Below are positions 1 through 7,907 of a DNA stretch of 42,944 bases, one piece after another. The notes beneath the pieces were generated by a model. The model was not told the origin of the DNA and made no database searches. It saw only the letters and a program-made list of their open reading frames with translations. The translations under genes and the position numbers were made by a program. The DNA is from an uncultured Eubacteriales bacterium (GTDB lineage Bacteria; Bacillota; Clostridia; UBA1212; CASDQQ01): assembly GCA_949282945.1 (NCBI GenBank), contig CASDQQ010000095.1, positions 1 to 42,944 on the forward strand. Reading direction: 5' to 3'. Numbering within the stretch: position 1 is the first letter of the stretch; the number at the start of each line of letters is the position of its first letter.

Positions 1-20
1 TTTATTCGGATTTTTGAGAG

Positions 21-99
21 TTGCGTTTACTTCTTCCACGTTGCATTTAACTTTTCGCATTGCGTTTACTTCTTCGAGGTTGCGTTTACTTTTTCAACT
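21..99. repeat. Tandem repeat, four ~20-bp units
   Basis: Four imperfect copies of a unit close to TTGCGTTTACTTCTTC begin at 21, 41, 60 and 80, a period of 19-20 bp. Two copies of CAACTAAC (96-103 and 112-119) follow. On the minus strand one frame from an ATG at 60 stays open to the window edge and reads V-N-A-type repeats, so the array could be the start of a small repeat protein. It could equally be non-coding, and the left edge prevents a decision. Confidence 0.6.
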
Positions 100-118
100 A
101 ACGTAAATTTCAACTAAC

Positions 119-145
119 AAAAAGCGCGGCAATCCTGCCGCGCTT
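119..145 (-). terminator. Rho-independent terminator of the GH172 operon
   Basis: The arms AAGCGCGGCA (122-131) and TGCCGCGCTT (136-145) form a 10-bp GC-rich stem with a 4-nt loop. On the minus strand a T run follows at once. It sits 25 bp past the stop codon of the GH172 gene. Confidence 0.9.
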
Positions 146-169
146 AACCACACGCTTAACTATACTATC

Positions 170-2281
170 TTACTTTTCAAAACTTAGATAATCCAAGCCG
201 AGCATAAACGAACTGGAAAGTTTATTTTTCCCTTCCACCGTCACCCGCAGAACACTCAGGCCTTTAGGCAAAGATACCGTTCCAATTGTAATTTCGCCCG
301 TAGCTTTTACGGATGTGGCATAGAAATCCATAGCTTCTCCAATATTTTCCCCATTATAAGAAAACCTCGCTATTCCGTAATCTCCCGCCATAGTAAAATT
401 GCCCTTTATAGTATATGTTCCGGCCTCAGGCAGATTCACATATATATCTAATGTAGCTCCCGCCTTCGCAGGTTTCCACCACAGCTGACTGTCATTGGAC
501 CACTGATCCCCAAAATCTTTCATCCCCTGAGTATCTAGCGTACCGTTGCTGAACGATCTAATATACAGAGATTCTCCCTCAAAAAACGTACCTTCCGGAG
601 GCAGATACAGGTAATAATCTGTTCTTTCCTGTAAACTGCTTGCACCTATTGCGTCTTTTGCTCCTGATTCCAGATAAAAATATGCCACGTTAGCGTATCT
701 GACATAGTCTTCTCCATAATATTTTTCCAGATATCCCTGAAAACTTTCAAAAAAAGGAATATTATCAATAATCTGATATCTGCACAGAACTTTGTTCCCT
801 TCTTCATTCACACCGCCTTTATTATAGGTCTGAGCATGAAAAGCCTGGTCAAAAAGCGTCGGATCGCACCACGCGTATCCGAAGTAATCCTCCGTTCCTG
901 TGCCAAACCATGAAGGGAACTTTTCTCCGTCAATATAGAACTTTTCGTCACCTTCGCCCCACCATGCAAAACCTTCCCTGCAGTCCGGGTCTACTTCTCC
1001 GCTAGTTTTATAATTATGGAGCATCATTCCCAAAAATCTTCCGCGGCCGTTTACAGAAAGGACGCTGCTGTCCGGCCACCGCTGATCTTCGTCTTCCGCG
1101 TCCTCCATCCTCTGCCATTTAGCATGAAAGCGCATTTTATTTTCAACATCCGTTTCTTCGGTCACAACCCTTACCTTTATTTTGAAATCGCTGCTTCCGT
1201 CGTTTTCCACCAATATTTTCGCTCCGTCATTATATGGCATATACCATCTGCAGTAGAAAACACCGTCCTGAGTAACTCCAAGAGGCAGTGACTGGTAGGG
1301 ATTTACCCCTCCGGTAGTTCCAAAGAAATCTTCTAACGGCGTCCAGACACTGGGCTCTGATTCATTATCCCAATACATGGACAACGTCAATTCTTTCAGA
1401 GTCTGCCAATCCTCAAATTCTCCTGTAAGCCCTTCCACCTGAATCTGAAGTCCCTTAATAGCTCCTTTTCCAGTGGTGCTAAACAGCTCTGTCCGCTCCC
1501 CCGATTTGGCCGTTACCGTCTGTTCAAACTCTTTATCCCCTTCTTCCGCTTCGATCACACTCAGGTCTCCCGATAAATATTCATCCGCTTTTTTCAAAGC
1601 AGCTTCGTTTTCCTCGCTTAAAGGATATGTAAAGGATTCCACAGTGGCGTTTTCCGGCAGCGTGACATAGTTGATATGATAATATTGCCCCCATTTATCA
1701 TATACTACTACCTTACATGATTGGTTATAAGTTATAGGAACATAGCAGTTCAGACCTCTTGCCGCCATATAGGAAAGAGAATCATAGGGAAAAATCTTTT
1801 TGCTCCCTCTGAATAAACTTTGAAATGTGGTATCGATCACAGGAGTTTCATTACCGTCAATAAATATCTTGATTTTCCCCGACCCATAGCCGTTTACCTG
1901 AGCGGACCAGATCCTCGTAATGTACCCGGGACCTTCCATTTCCGCAATGACACTTCCTCCGTCCTCTTCTCTGATAATACCGTTTCCGTCCGCATTAGCG
2001 CTCCAGTTTTCATAAGTACCACTTTCTTCATTATAAACAGATCTTCTGTCATAGGAAGTAAATTCTTTTGATGATTCCCCGTATTTGGGAAGCTCTGCCA
2101 GGCGTTCCATATCATAAAGATAGGATACTATCTCGGCATAGGTATAATGTTTGCTTTCCACTTCTTCACGCTCCGTTTCCTGCGGATTTCCTGTTTCATC
2201 CGCTCCGTTGTTCTGACAGGACGCTCCCAGTACAGAGAGCGCCGTAAATATAGTTAAGACACAAATGATCCACTTTTTCAT
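170..2281 (-). CDS. GH172 (DUF2961) family lipoprotein
   Basis: A secreted protein of 703 residues in the DUF2961 family, now classed as glycoside hydrolase family GH172. Characterised members act on alpha-fructofuranoside or alpha-/D-arabinofuranoside linkages; the substrate here is unknown. The N terminus has a signal peptide ending L-G-A-S-C (Cys22), a slightly atypical lipobox. Family blocks visible are GPGYITRIWSA near residue 115 and GTGTEDYFGYAW around residues 465-475, the latter carrying a conserved acidic residue. The last ~120 residues look like a beta-sandwich accessory module. I chose the ATG at 2281 because AGAGGAAA lies just before it and because it overlaps the upstream gene's stop in ATGA; a longer frame to 2359 would bury the signal peptide. 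It is the last gene of a three-gene operon with two surface proteins, controlled presumably by the divergent AraC regulator. Confidence 0.88.
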   Translation of the reverse strand: MKKWIICVLTIFTALSVLGASCQNNGADETGNPQETEREEVESKHYTYAEIVSYLYDMERLAELPKYGESSKEFTSYDRRSVYNEESGTYENWSANADGNGIIREEDGGSVIAEMEGPGYITRIWSAQVNGYGSGKIKIFIDGNETPVIDTTFQSLFRGSKKIFPYDSLSYMAARGLNCYVPITYNQSCKVVVYDKWGQYYHINYVTLPENATVESFTYPLSEENEAALKKADEYLSGDLSVIEAEEGDKEFEQTVTAKSGERTELFSTTGKGAIKGLQIQVEGLTGEFEDWQTLKELTLSMYWDNESEPSVWTPLEDFFGTTGGVNPYQSLPLGVTQDGVFYCRWYMPYNDGAKILVENDGSSDFKIKVRVVTEETDVENKMRFHAKWQRMEDAEDEDQRWPDSSVLSVNGRGRFLGMMLHNYKTSGEVDPDCREGFAWWGEGDEKFYIDGEKFPSWFGTGTEDYFGYAWCDPTLFDQAFHAQTYNKGGVNEEGNKVLCRYQIIDNIPFFESFQGYLEKYYGEDYVRYANVAYFYLESGAKDAIGASSLQERTDYYLYLPPEGTFFEGESLYIRSFSNGTLDTQGMKDFGDQWSNDSQLWWKPAKAGATLDIYVNLPEAGTYTIKGNFTMAGDYGIARFSYNGENIGEAMDFYATSVKATGEITIGTVSLPKGLSVLRVTVEGKNKLSSSFMLGLDYLSFEK

Positions 2282-3183
2282 TTTGATTTCCTCTTCTTCC
2301 AGATCACAAATACGACTACTGCGGCCGCAGCGATCAAGACAACTCCTATAATGATCCAAAGAACAGTTCCGCCGTCATTATCTGATTCTGTTACATTTTT
2401 TTCAGCAGAAGCTGTCGGAGTATTATTTTCAACAGGCTCCTGATCCTGTTCAGCACCCTGTGTTTCCGGAATTTCTGTTTGCGGCGCCTCAGTGGGTTCG
2501 TCAGTATTTTCCGGTTCCGGCGAAGCATTAGGGTCTTTCCAACTTGGATCTTCTTCCGTAAACATATTTTCCTCGGCGTTAGAATCATAGTTTACCGTGT
2601 CGTACCGTTCTTCGACAACAGAGAATCCTTTATATCCTTCAAAATTATACCCATTCTCTGCAATGACCACTTCCAACAGTTCTACATCGATTCCGGCGCT
2701 GTGCCACATCCTGGCTTCTATCCTCTCACATTCTTCAGGGACCGTAAACGCTCCTACTAAAATAACTGTCTCACCCATATAATCCTGAAACTCGGCTATA
2801 GGGAAATCCGCTCCGTACTCGGTAAACACCCCGTCCCCCAGATCAAAAAGGGGATTTACTTTAAGCAGTCCGTCCTCCTGGCCAATACTGTTGATTTTGA
2901 CTATAAGCGCTATTTTCAGGACATCGTCAGCTTCAGCTCCTATATCGGACGGCAAAGTATAAAACCCCCAAATGTGTCCCTGAAACTCTTCCGGTATACT
3001 TATGCTTCCCGTTTCCTCACTGCGTTTTAGCATATCTTCCGGATTCTGGGCTTCACTTCCCAGAAAGGTTTTCAGAATTTCAGGAGATTCCTCGGCGTAT
3101 ATGTAAGCTCCCTGGATATTTCCTGTTAAAAGTATACAGACGGCAATAAGCAAACTTGCTGCTGTAACAAATTTCTTTTTCAT
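2278..3183 (-). CDS. Secreted membrane-anchored protein, paralogue of the next gene upstream
   Basis: A protein of 301 residues that I cannot assign to a named family. Visible parts are a signal peptide (residues 1-30), a globular domain of about 170 residues, a Pro/Glu/Thr-rich linker (about 215-262), a C-terminal membrane segment and a KKRKSK tail. The globular domain is clearly homologous to that of the gene at 3180-4004; shared blocks include GETVILVGAFT, W-H-S-x-G-x-D and IAENGYNFEGY. Unlike its paralogue it has no LPXTG-like motif before the membrane segment, so it is probably held in the membrane. Start and stop overlap both neighbours in ATGA, implying translational coupling. The pairing with a GH172 enzyme suggests a surface glycan-binding role, which is inference. 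Strong SD CAGGAGGAGAGC precedes the ATG. Confidence 0.85.
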   Translation of the reverse strand: MKKKFVTAASLLIAVCILLTGNIQGAYIYAEESPEILKTFLGSEAQNPEDMLKRSEETGSISIPEEFQGHIWGFYTLPSDIGAEADDVLKIALIVKINSIGQEDGLLKVNPLFDLGDGVFTEYGADFPIAEFQDYMGETVILVGAFTVPEECERIEARMWHSAGIDVELLEVVIAENGYNFEGYKGFSVVEERYDTVNYDSNAEENMFTEEDPSWKDPNASPEPENTDEPTEAPQTEIPETQGAEQDQEPVENNTPTASAEKNVTESDNDGGTVLWIIIGVVLIAAAAVVVFVIWKKRKSK

Positions 3184-4004
3184 GCTCTCCTCCTGTTTTT
3201 ATTAAACAACATGATTCCAACAGCAGAAAGCGTAATGCAGCAGAATGTAAAAGCAATTGAAAAATCTCCTGTTTTCGGTACTTCCGTTTTATCTCCATCA
3301 GTATCCTGAGGTTCCTTTATTTCGTCACCATCAGGCTGTTTATCAGTATCCTGAGGTTCGTCTTTTCCCTCCTCGCTTTCCTGTTCCTTTTGCTCAGTCT
3401 CGATATTTTCAACAGCATTCTGATCATTTATATCGCACTTTTCAGCCATTACAGAATATCCCTGATATCCTTCAAAATTATATCCGTTTTCCGCCACTAT
3501 AAATTCAAGCACTTCTATATCTGTGCCTTTACTGTGCCAAATTCTGTTTTCTACGCTTGTGCAGCCCTCAGGCAGAGTAAAAGCACCCACCAGTATAACG
3601 GTTTCGCCAATATGCTCTTCTATCTCGCTCACCTCAAAATCTGCTCCAAACTCACTGTTTCCGGCAGGCGCAGCGAATCCGGGATTAACTCTGATCCTGT
3701 CGGCCTCTTCTTCCACCCCGTTAATCTTGATTATAACGCCTAATTTGTAGATATCTCCGCCTGAAAGTCCTACCTCCTCAGGATTCATATACAGACCCCA
3801 TACATGTCCGTTAAAATCTACCGGTACTTTAAGTACTCCTGTAGCTTCATCTTTCACAAAACCCTCGTCAGTATTTTTAGCCTCGATTCCTTTCCATGAC
3901 GCAAGAACTTTTGCGCTTTCATCTCCCCATACCATAAGCTGCATACTGCTTATGGCCATAAAAACGGCTAATGCCGCCGCCAACAATTTTACTAATTTCC
4001 TCAT
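3180..4004 (-). CDS. Cell-wall-anchored surface protein with VPKTG sortase motif
   Basis: A protein of 274 residues and first gene of the operon. It has a signal peptide (1-28) and the same ~170-residue domain as its downstream paralogue (GETVILVGAFT, W-H-S-K-G-T-D, VAENGYNFEGYQG). Next comes an acidic linker in which E-P-Q-D-T-D occurs twice. The C terminus is VPKTGD (242-247), a hydrophobic segment and NKNRRRA, the layout of a sortase substrate with Val in place of Leu. The ATG follows a strong AGGAGGG. The domain is probably a beta-sandwich that may bind carbohydrate, but I see no recognisable CBM signature. The pair probably arose by tandem duplication, followed by loss of the sortase site in the second copy. 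Confidence 0.87.
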   Translation of the reverse strand: MRKLVKLLAAALAVFMAISSMQLMVWGDESAKVLASWKGIEAKNTDEGFVKDEATGVLKVPVDFNGHVWGLYMNPEEVGLSGGDIYKLGVIIKINGVEEEADRIRVNPGFAAPAGNSEFGADFEVSEIEEHIGETVILVGAFTLPEGCTSVENRIWHSKGTDIEVLEFIVAENGYNFEGYQGYSVMAEKCDINDQNAVENIETEQKEQESEEGKDEPQDTDKQPDGDEIKEPQDTDGDKTEVPKTGDFSIAFTFCCITLSAVGIMLFNKNRRRA

Positions 4005-4046
4005 AAAAAGGCCCTCCTGTCTTTGTTTGAAATTGTTTAACTATGA

Positions 4047-4075
4047 TTGCATTATATATCTTTTGCCTGTATAAT
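4047..4075 (+). promoter_or_regulatory. Sigma-A promoter for the AraC gene
   Basis: TTGCAT (4047-4052), a 17-bp spacer and TATAAT (4070-4075). The predicted start of transcription is about 50 bp before the ATG at 4134. The same 130-bp gap must also hold the divergent promoter of the surface-protein operon, for which I see no convincing -35/-10 pair. Confidence 0.65.
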
Positions 4076-4133
4076 GTATTTAGCAAAACTTTATTATATT
4101 TTAACTATTCTTGCTATTAAACGAGGGCTAAAT

Positions 4134-5012
4134 ATGTATAATTTTTCTAATATATCTCCATACGTACGCCGGGTCTGGGACCATACTGCTCCGGACCCCT
4201 TTATCATGAACGAACGAGAACTATTCGATTACGAATTGATCTATATTAAATCGGGCAAAGTTAAGATAAATATAGAAGGTACTTGCTATGAGGGAACGGA
4301 AGGATGTCTGTTCATAATCAAGCCCAGACAAAAACATATTATCCATTTTTATGACACCCCTGTGCGTCAGCCGCACATTCATTTTGACTTTTTTGAAGAT
4401 TCACTGAGTCCTGATCTTTATATTAATTATACTATTTATGAAAAAACAGATCCAAAATGCCTTCACTATTTTCGTAAAAACATTTTGGACAGCGAAGATT
4501 TTATTTTTCCAAATATGATACGGCTGAAAAATCCACTGGTATTTGAAAAATTATTTTTCTCATTGCTGCATGAATATGAAAATAATCTGTTCTTTCATAA
4601 TCTTTACTGCAAAGGAATATTCATAGAGATATGGTCCTTTATACTAAGGGAAATTTATTATACTGAAAATATGGATATCTATGACAAATTTCAGGAGATA
4701 CTTTCGGTAAAACAGTATCTTGACGATAATATCGACAGTACGGTATCCTTAGACGATCTGGCGGAAATTTCCCATATCAGTAAATATCATTTGTCCAGAT
4801 TGTTTAAAAAACATTACGGAATTTCTCCCATTCAGTATCATACAAATATCCGCATAGATCATGCTAAATATCTCCTGCTCTATTCTAATATGACGGTTTC
4901 AGAGATATCAGAGCGCTGCGGTTTCAGCTGTATACACACTTTTACCAGAGCATTTAAAAATAAAGAAGGCTTTTCTCCTACAAAATATAAGCAGACAGCC
5001 CGTAACAGTTAA
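4134..5012 (+). CDS. AraC-family transcriptional regulator
   Basis: A regulator of 292 residues: N-terminal cupin-like sensing half (His/Pro-rich segment around Q-K-H-I-I-H-F), then a C-terminal double helix-turn-helix. The first helix pair is near LDDLAEISHISKYHLSRLFK and the second near VSEISERCGFSCIHTFTRAF, ending in the usual F-S-P-T-K-Y-K. The ATG at 4134 follows CGAGGG; the frame extends upstream to 4047 but that part overlaps the promoter. It is transcribed away from the surface-protein/GH172 operon and most likely controls it in response to a sugar. The ligand cannot be read from sequence. Confidence 0.9.
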   Translation: MYNFSNISPYVRRVWDHTAPDPFIMNERELFDYELIYIKSGKVKINIEGTCYEGTEGCLFIIKPRQKHIIHFYDTPVRQPHIHFDFFEDSLSPDLYINYTIYEKTDPKCLHYFRKNILDSEDFIFPNMIRLKNPLVFEKLFFSLLHEYENNLFFHNLYCKGIFIEIWSFILREIYYTENMDIYDKFQEILSVKQYLDDNIDSTVSLDDLAEISHISKYHLSRLFKKHYGISPIQYHTNIRIDHAKYLLLYSNMTVSEISERCGFSCIHTFTRAFKNKEGFSPTKYKQTARNS

Positions 5013-5192
5013 TCAAAAGGTCTTATTCTTAGAACGGCAGTTTTTATAGCATTGACATTCACTGCATCCATTCCCGCAGCCCCTGCACTTATTTCTATCT
5101 TTCAGTATCTTGCGCACGGCAGCCAGAGCTGCGGCGGCAAGAATAAAAAAAACAACTATTGTTCCCCAGTTATTTATAATAAAATCTGCCAT
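5013..5192 (-). CDS. FeoB-associated Cys-rich small membrane protein
   Basis: A 59-residue protein: one N-terminal transmembrane helix (about residues 3-24, from the start MADFIINNWG), then a basic stretch and a cluster of seven cysteines in the C-terminal half, including C-R-G-C-G-N-G-C. This layout matches the family often found beside the ferrous-iron transporter FeoB. No feoB is present in this window. I prefer the ATG at 5192. A TTG at 5198 would give a 4-bp overlap with the yigZ-like gene, and neither has a strong SD. It is the last gene of the hflX operon and converges on the AraC gene with no gap. Confidence 0.75.
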   Translation of the reverse strand: MADFIINNWGTIVVFFILAAAALAAVRKILKDRNKCRGCGNGCSECQCYKNCRSKNKTF

Positions 5193-5194
5193 GA

Positions 5195-5830
5195 TCAAAT
5201 CTTTATATACTCGCTTTCATTGTTAAAAACCACCTGACAGCCTCCGTTTGTAAGCTCTGTGGCAAAATTTTTAAACTCGTCGAGCCCATCCTTTTTTATC
5301 ATAACTGTCAAAATTACTTTTTCCCCATAATCAATATCATCTATTACCCAGTCCCTTTTTGGGATTTCCCTTTGAAATCGGCTGAGAAATGAATAATCAA
5401 CCGTCAAATATAGCTTGTCGCAAAGAACATATTCCGATATTCCGGCCTGTTCAAGAGCCAAAGACGCTGCCTTTCCATACGCTCTTACAAGTCCTGGCGC
5501 CCCGAGCAGAACACCTCCAAAATATCTGGTGACCACGATAACAGTATTCATAATACCGCTTTTTCTTATAACATCAAGGACTGGCATTCCAGCGGTGCCC
5601 TGCGGCTCTCCGTCATCGCTGTATCTTTGGGAAAGCTCATTTCCAAGACCCGCGCAATAAGCATACGCGTTATGCTTCGCATCCCAATGCCTGCTTTTGA
5701 TCTTTTCTATAAAGTCTACGGCCTCTTCTTCATTTGCCACAGGTTTTATATATCCTATAAATCTGGATCTCTTCTCTGTAAACTCGGCGGAAGCTTCGCC
5801 CGCCGCCGTTTTGAATATATTGTTTTCCAT
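5195..5830 (-). CDS. YigZ/IMPACT family protein
   Basis: A cytoplasmic protein of 211 residues, normal length for the bacterial YigZ/YvyE branch of the IMPACT family. The conserved segments K-R-S-R-F-I-G-Y, H-x-A-x-A-Y, Q-R-Y-S-D-D-G-E-P-Q-G-T-A-G and V-V-T-R-Y-F-G-G are all intact. The eukaryotic relative regulates the kinase GCN2; the bacterial role is unsettled but translation-linked. The start ATG overlaps the hflX stop in TAATG, so the two are translationally coupled, and pairing with a ribosome-rescue GTPase fits a role in translation. Confidence 0.92.
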   Translation of the reverse strand: MENNIFKTAAGEASAEFTEKRSRFIGYIKPVANEEEAVDFIEKIKSRHWDAKHNAYAYCAGLGNELSQRYSDDGEPQGTAGMPVLDVIRKSGIMNTVIVVTRYFGGVLLGAPGLVRAYGKAASLALEQAGISEYVLCDKLYLTVDYSFLSRFQREIPKRDWVIDDIDYGEKVILTVMIKKDGLDEFKNFATELTNGGCQVVFNNESEYIKI

Positions 5831-7668
5831 TAGTTTCCTCTGCCGTCAATTTCATACTTTTTATATCGGCCCAGAATTTCGCCGCTTACGATAGCCTCTA
5901 CAATTACTCCCTTTTCACCGTATTCCGTTTTCTGCACCCCGCCGCTTTCATGAAGCGCAGAAAGTATTCCGCCTTCTGAAAATGGTATACAAAAAACAGC
6001 TTTTTTTCTGTATATCAATAAATTTTCAAATATAGCTTCAGCTAACTGTTCCATTCCCTCTCCCGTTTTAGCGGATACACAAAATGTTCTGACTCCTTTA
6101 TTTTCACCAGACGAGCTTTTGTATTCAACAGGTATCCTGAAATCGGACGGGGCTTTATCTATTTTATTAAATACGATAAATACCGGCGTTTTTTCCGCCC
6201 CTATACTGCAAAGGATTTTATCAACAACCTCCATATGCTCTAAAAAACGCTCGTTGGAAGCGTCCACCACATGCAGTATCAGATCGGCGAATACGGTTTC
6301 CTCCAAAGTAGACTTAAAAGCCTCCACCAAATCGTGAGGCAGCTTTCTTATAAATCCCACCGTATCTGAAAGAAGAGCCTCCCGACCTATGTTCTTAGGA
6401 TCTTTAAGCTTCCTCACTGTAGAATCGAGCGTGGCGAAAAGCATATCCTCCGCAAAAACGTCCGCGGCAGGACAAAGGTAATTCATTATGGTGGATTTTC
6501 CCGCGTTTGTATATCCGGCTAAAGCCGCGGTAGGCACAGCATTTCTTTTTCTGGCGTTCCTCAGCTCTCCGCGCCTGTTTCCCACCTCAGCGAGCTGTCT
6601 TTCTATAGCTTTTATACGCCTGTTTATATGACGTCTGTCCGTTTCAAGCTTTGTTTCTCCCGGACCTCTTGTCCCGATCCCGCCGCCAAGCCTTGACATA
6701 GCAACGCCCCTTCCCGTAAGCCTGGGAAGCATATATTTCATCTGCGCCAGCTCTACCTGTAGTTTTCCTTCCGTGGATTTAGCTCTTTGAGCAAAAATGT
6801 CCAGAATAAGAGACGTCCTGTCAATCACTCTGGCTCCCGTTATGGCCTCGAGGTTTCTTATCTGCGCTCCTGAAAGTTCATCATCAAATATGATAAGGTT
6901 TACATCCAGAGCCTGTCTCATCAAAGAAAGCTCCTCTGCCTTTCCCCGGCCTATATAAAAAGCCGAGTCAGCTCTTTCCTTCTTTTGAAGTATCCTTTTT
7001 TTTACTTCCGCGCCCGCGGTTTTCGCCAATTCCTCAAGCTCGGCAAGAGATTCTGTACCGTCGTATTCTGAACCGGGCAAAGAAAGTCCCACAAGTATGG
7101 CCCTCTCGCCTTTTTCCGCGATCTCGTCAGTATCTGAAAGACGGGACGCCTCTTTGTCCGTAGTATTTATGATTTCAAAAAAGCTATTTAATCTTTCACT
7201 GTCTTTTGGAAGGAAAAAAGGTCCGCCTACCCTCTGATCTTTCAACTCGCCTTTTTCATTTCTTTCCAGGCTGCCTACAAATATACTTCCGTCTTTAAGG
7301 CCTACCGCGATCATTGCGTCAAGCCTGAGATTGGACAACGTGCCCAAATCCACGTCAGAAAGCTTTCCTGATGCGGAAGGGTGGGTGTGTATACATCTTA
7401 TTCCCGACAGCCTTCTTTCGTCCCTTTTACCGCCTATCTCCGGCAGATCTACTTTATTGTTATCGCCAATAGCGACGGATACCAAATTGCCCCTCCGGTC
7501 TAAATATACCGCTATCTCTCTGTTAAGTTTTTCAGAACTATTGAATATCGTTTCATATATATTTAAAGGTATAAGCTCACTCTTTAATATCTCCGCGTCA
7601 TAAAGAGCCTCTAACTCTTCAAGCACGCTTTTCTTCACGGAATCTGTATTCCCATGTATTTTCCCCAT
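5830..7668 (-). CDS. hflX: GTPase HflX with N-terminal JAMM-like domain
   Basis: HflX binds ribosomes and splits stalled or stressed 70S particles. The protein has 612 residues, longer than the ~430 of E. coli HflX because of about 185 extra N-terminal residues. That extension holds an exact JAMM pattern H-x-H-x7-S-x2-D (H94, H96, S104, D107, in CIHTHPSASGKLSDVD) and a candidate upstream Glu51. The HflX glycine-rich domain (GGGIGTRGPGETKLE) follows, then the G domain with G1 GYTNAGKS (385-392), G3 DTVGF and G4 NKID. I start at the ATG at 7668; the frame reaches a TTG at 7695 that lacks an SD. It heads an operon with the yigZ-like and FeoB-associated genes. Confidence 0.93.
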   Translation of the reverse strand: MGKIHGNTDSVKKSVLEELEALYDAEILKSELIPLNIYETIFNSSEKLNREIAVYLDRRGNLVSVAIGDNNKVDLPEIGGKRDERRLSGIRCIHTHPSASGKLSDVDLGTLSNLRLDAMIAVGLKDGSIFVGSLERNEKGELKDQRVGGPFFLPKDSERLNSFFEIINTTDKEASRLSDTDEIAEKGERAILVGLSLPGSEYDGTESLAELEELAKTAGAEVKKRILQKKERADSAFYIGRGKAEELSLMRQALDVNLIIFDDELSGAQIRNLEAITGARVIDRTSLILDIFAQRAKSTEGKLQVELAQMKYMLPRLTGRGVAMSRLGGGIGTRGPGETKLETDRRHINRRIKAIERQLAEVGNRRGELRNARKRNAVPTAALAGYTNAGKSTIMNYLCPAADVFAEDMLFATLDSTVRKLKDPKNIGREALLSDTVGFIRKLPHDLVEAFKSTLEETVFADLILHVVDASNERFLEHMEVVDKILCSIGAEKTPVFIVFNKIDKAPSDFRIPVEYKSSSGENKGVRTFCVSAKTGEGMEQLAEAIFENLLIYRKKAVFCIPFSEGGILSALHESGGVQKTEYGEKGVIVEAIVSGEILGRYKKYEIDGRGN

Positions 7669-7725
7669 AATACTTTTCTTCTTTCTGTTAAACAACTGTA
7701 ATTCAGGTACAATCTACCATACAAT

Positions 7726-7754
7726 AATATAACAGCTTGCGCAAACTTTGTAAA
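7726..7754 (-). promoter_or_regulatory. Promoter of the hflX operon
   Basis: On the minus strand TTTACA, a 17-bp spacer and TATATT, about 50 bp before the hflX ATG. Confidence 0.6.
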
Positions 7755-7856
7755 TTTATAATAAATCTAACAAAACTATCACAATTTTTAACAAAAATTT
7801 TACGTGTACATATCAAATCAAATATGATATTATATTAAGAAGTATTAATCTGAAAA

Positions 7857-7885
7857 TTTTGGTATACTATAGAATAGTTTATAAT
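7857..7885 (+). promoter_or_regulatory. Promoter region of the 349-residue regulator gene
   Basis: Two -10-like hexamers lie close together: TATACT preceded by TGG (extended -10, 7860-7868) and TATAAT at 7880-7885. Neither has a good -35 box, which suggests an activator or an extended -10 mechanism. The ATG is at 7908. Confidence 0.45.
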
Positions 7886-7907
7886 GTAGAAGAAAGCGGC
7901 AAAAGTA

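Noticed and set aside
170-2359. Longer N terminus of the GH172 protein up to 2359
   Set aside because: The extra 26 codons overlap the upstream gene, and the signal peptide and SD place the start at 2281.
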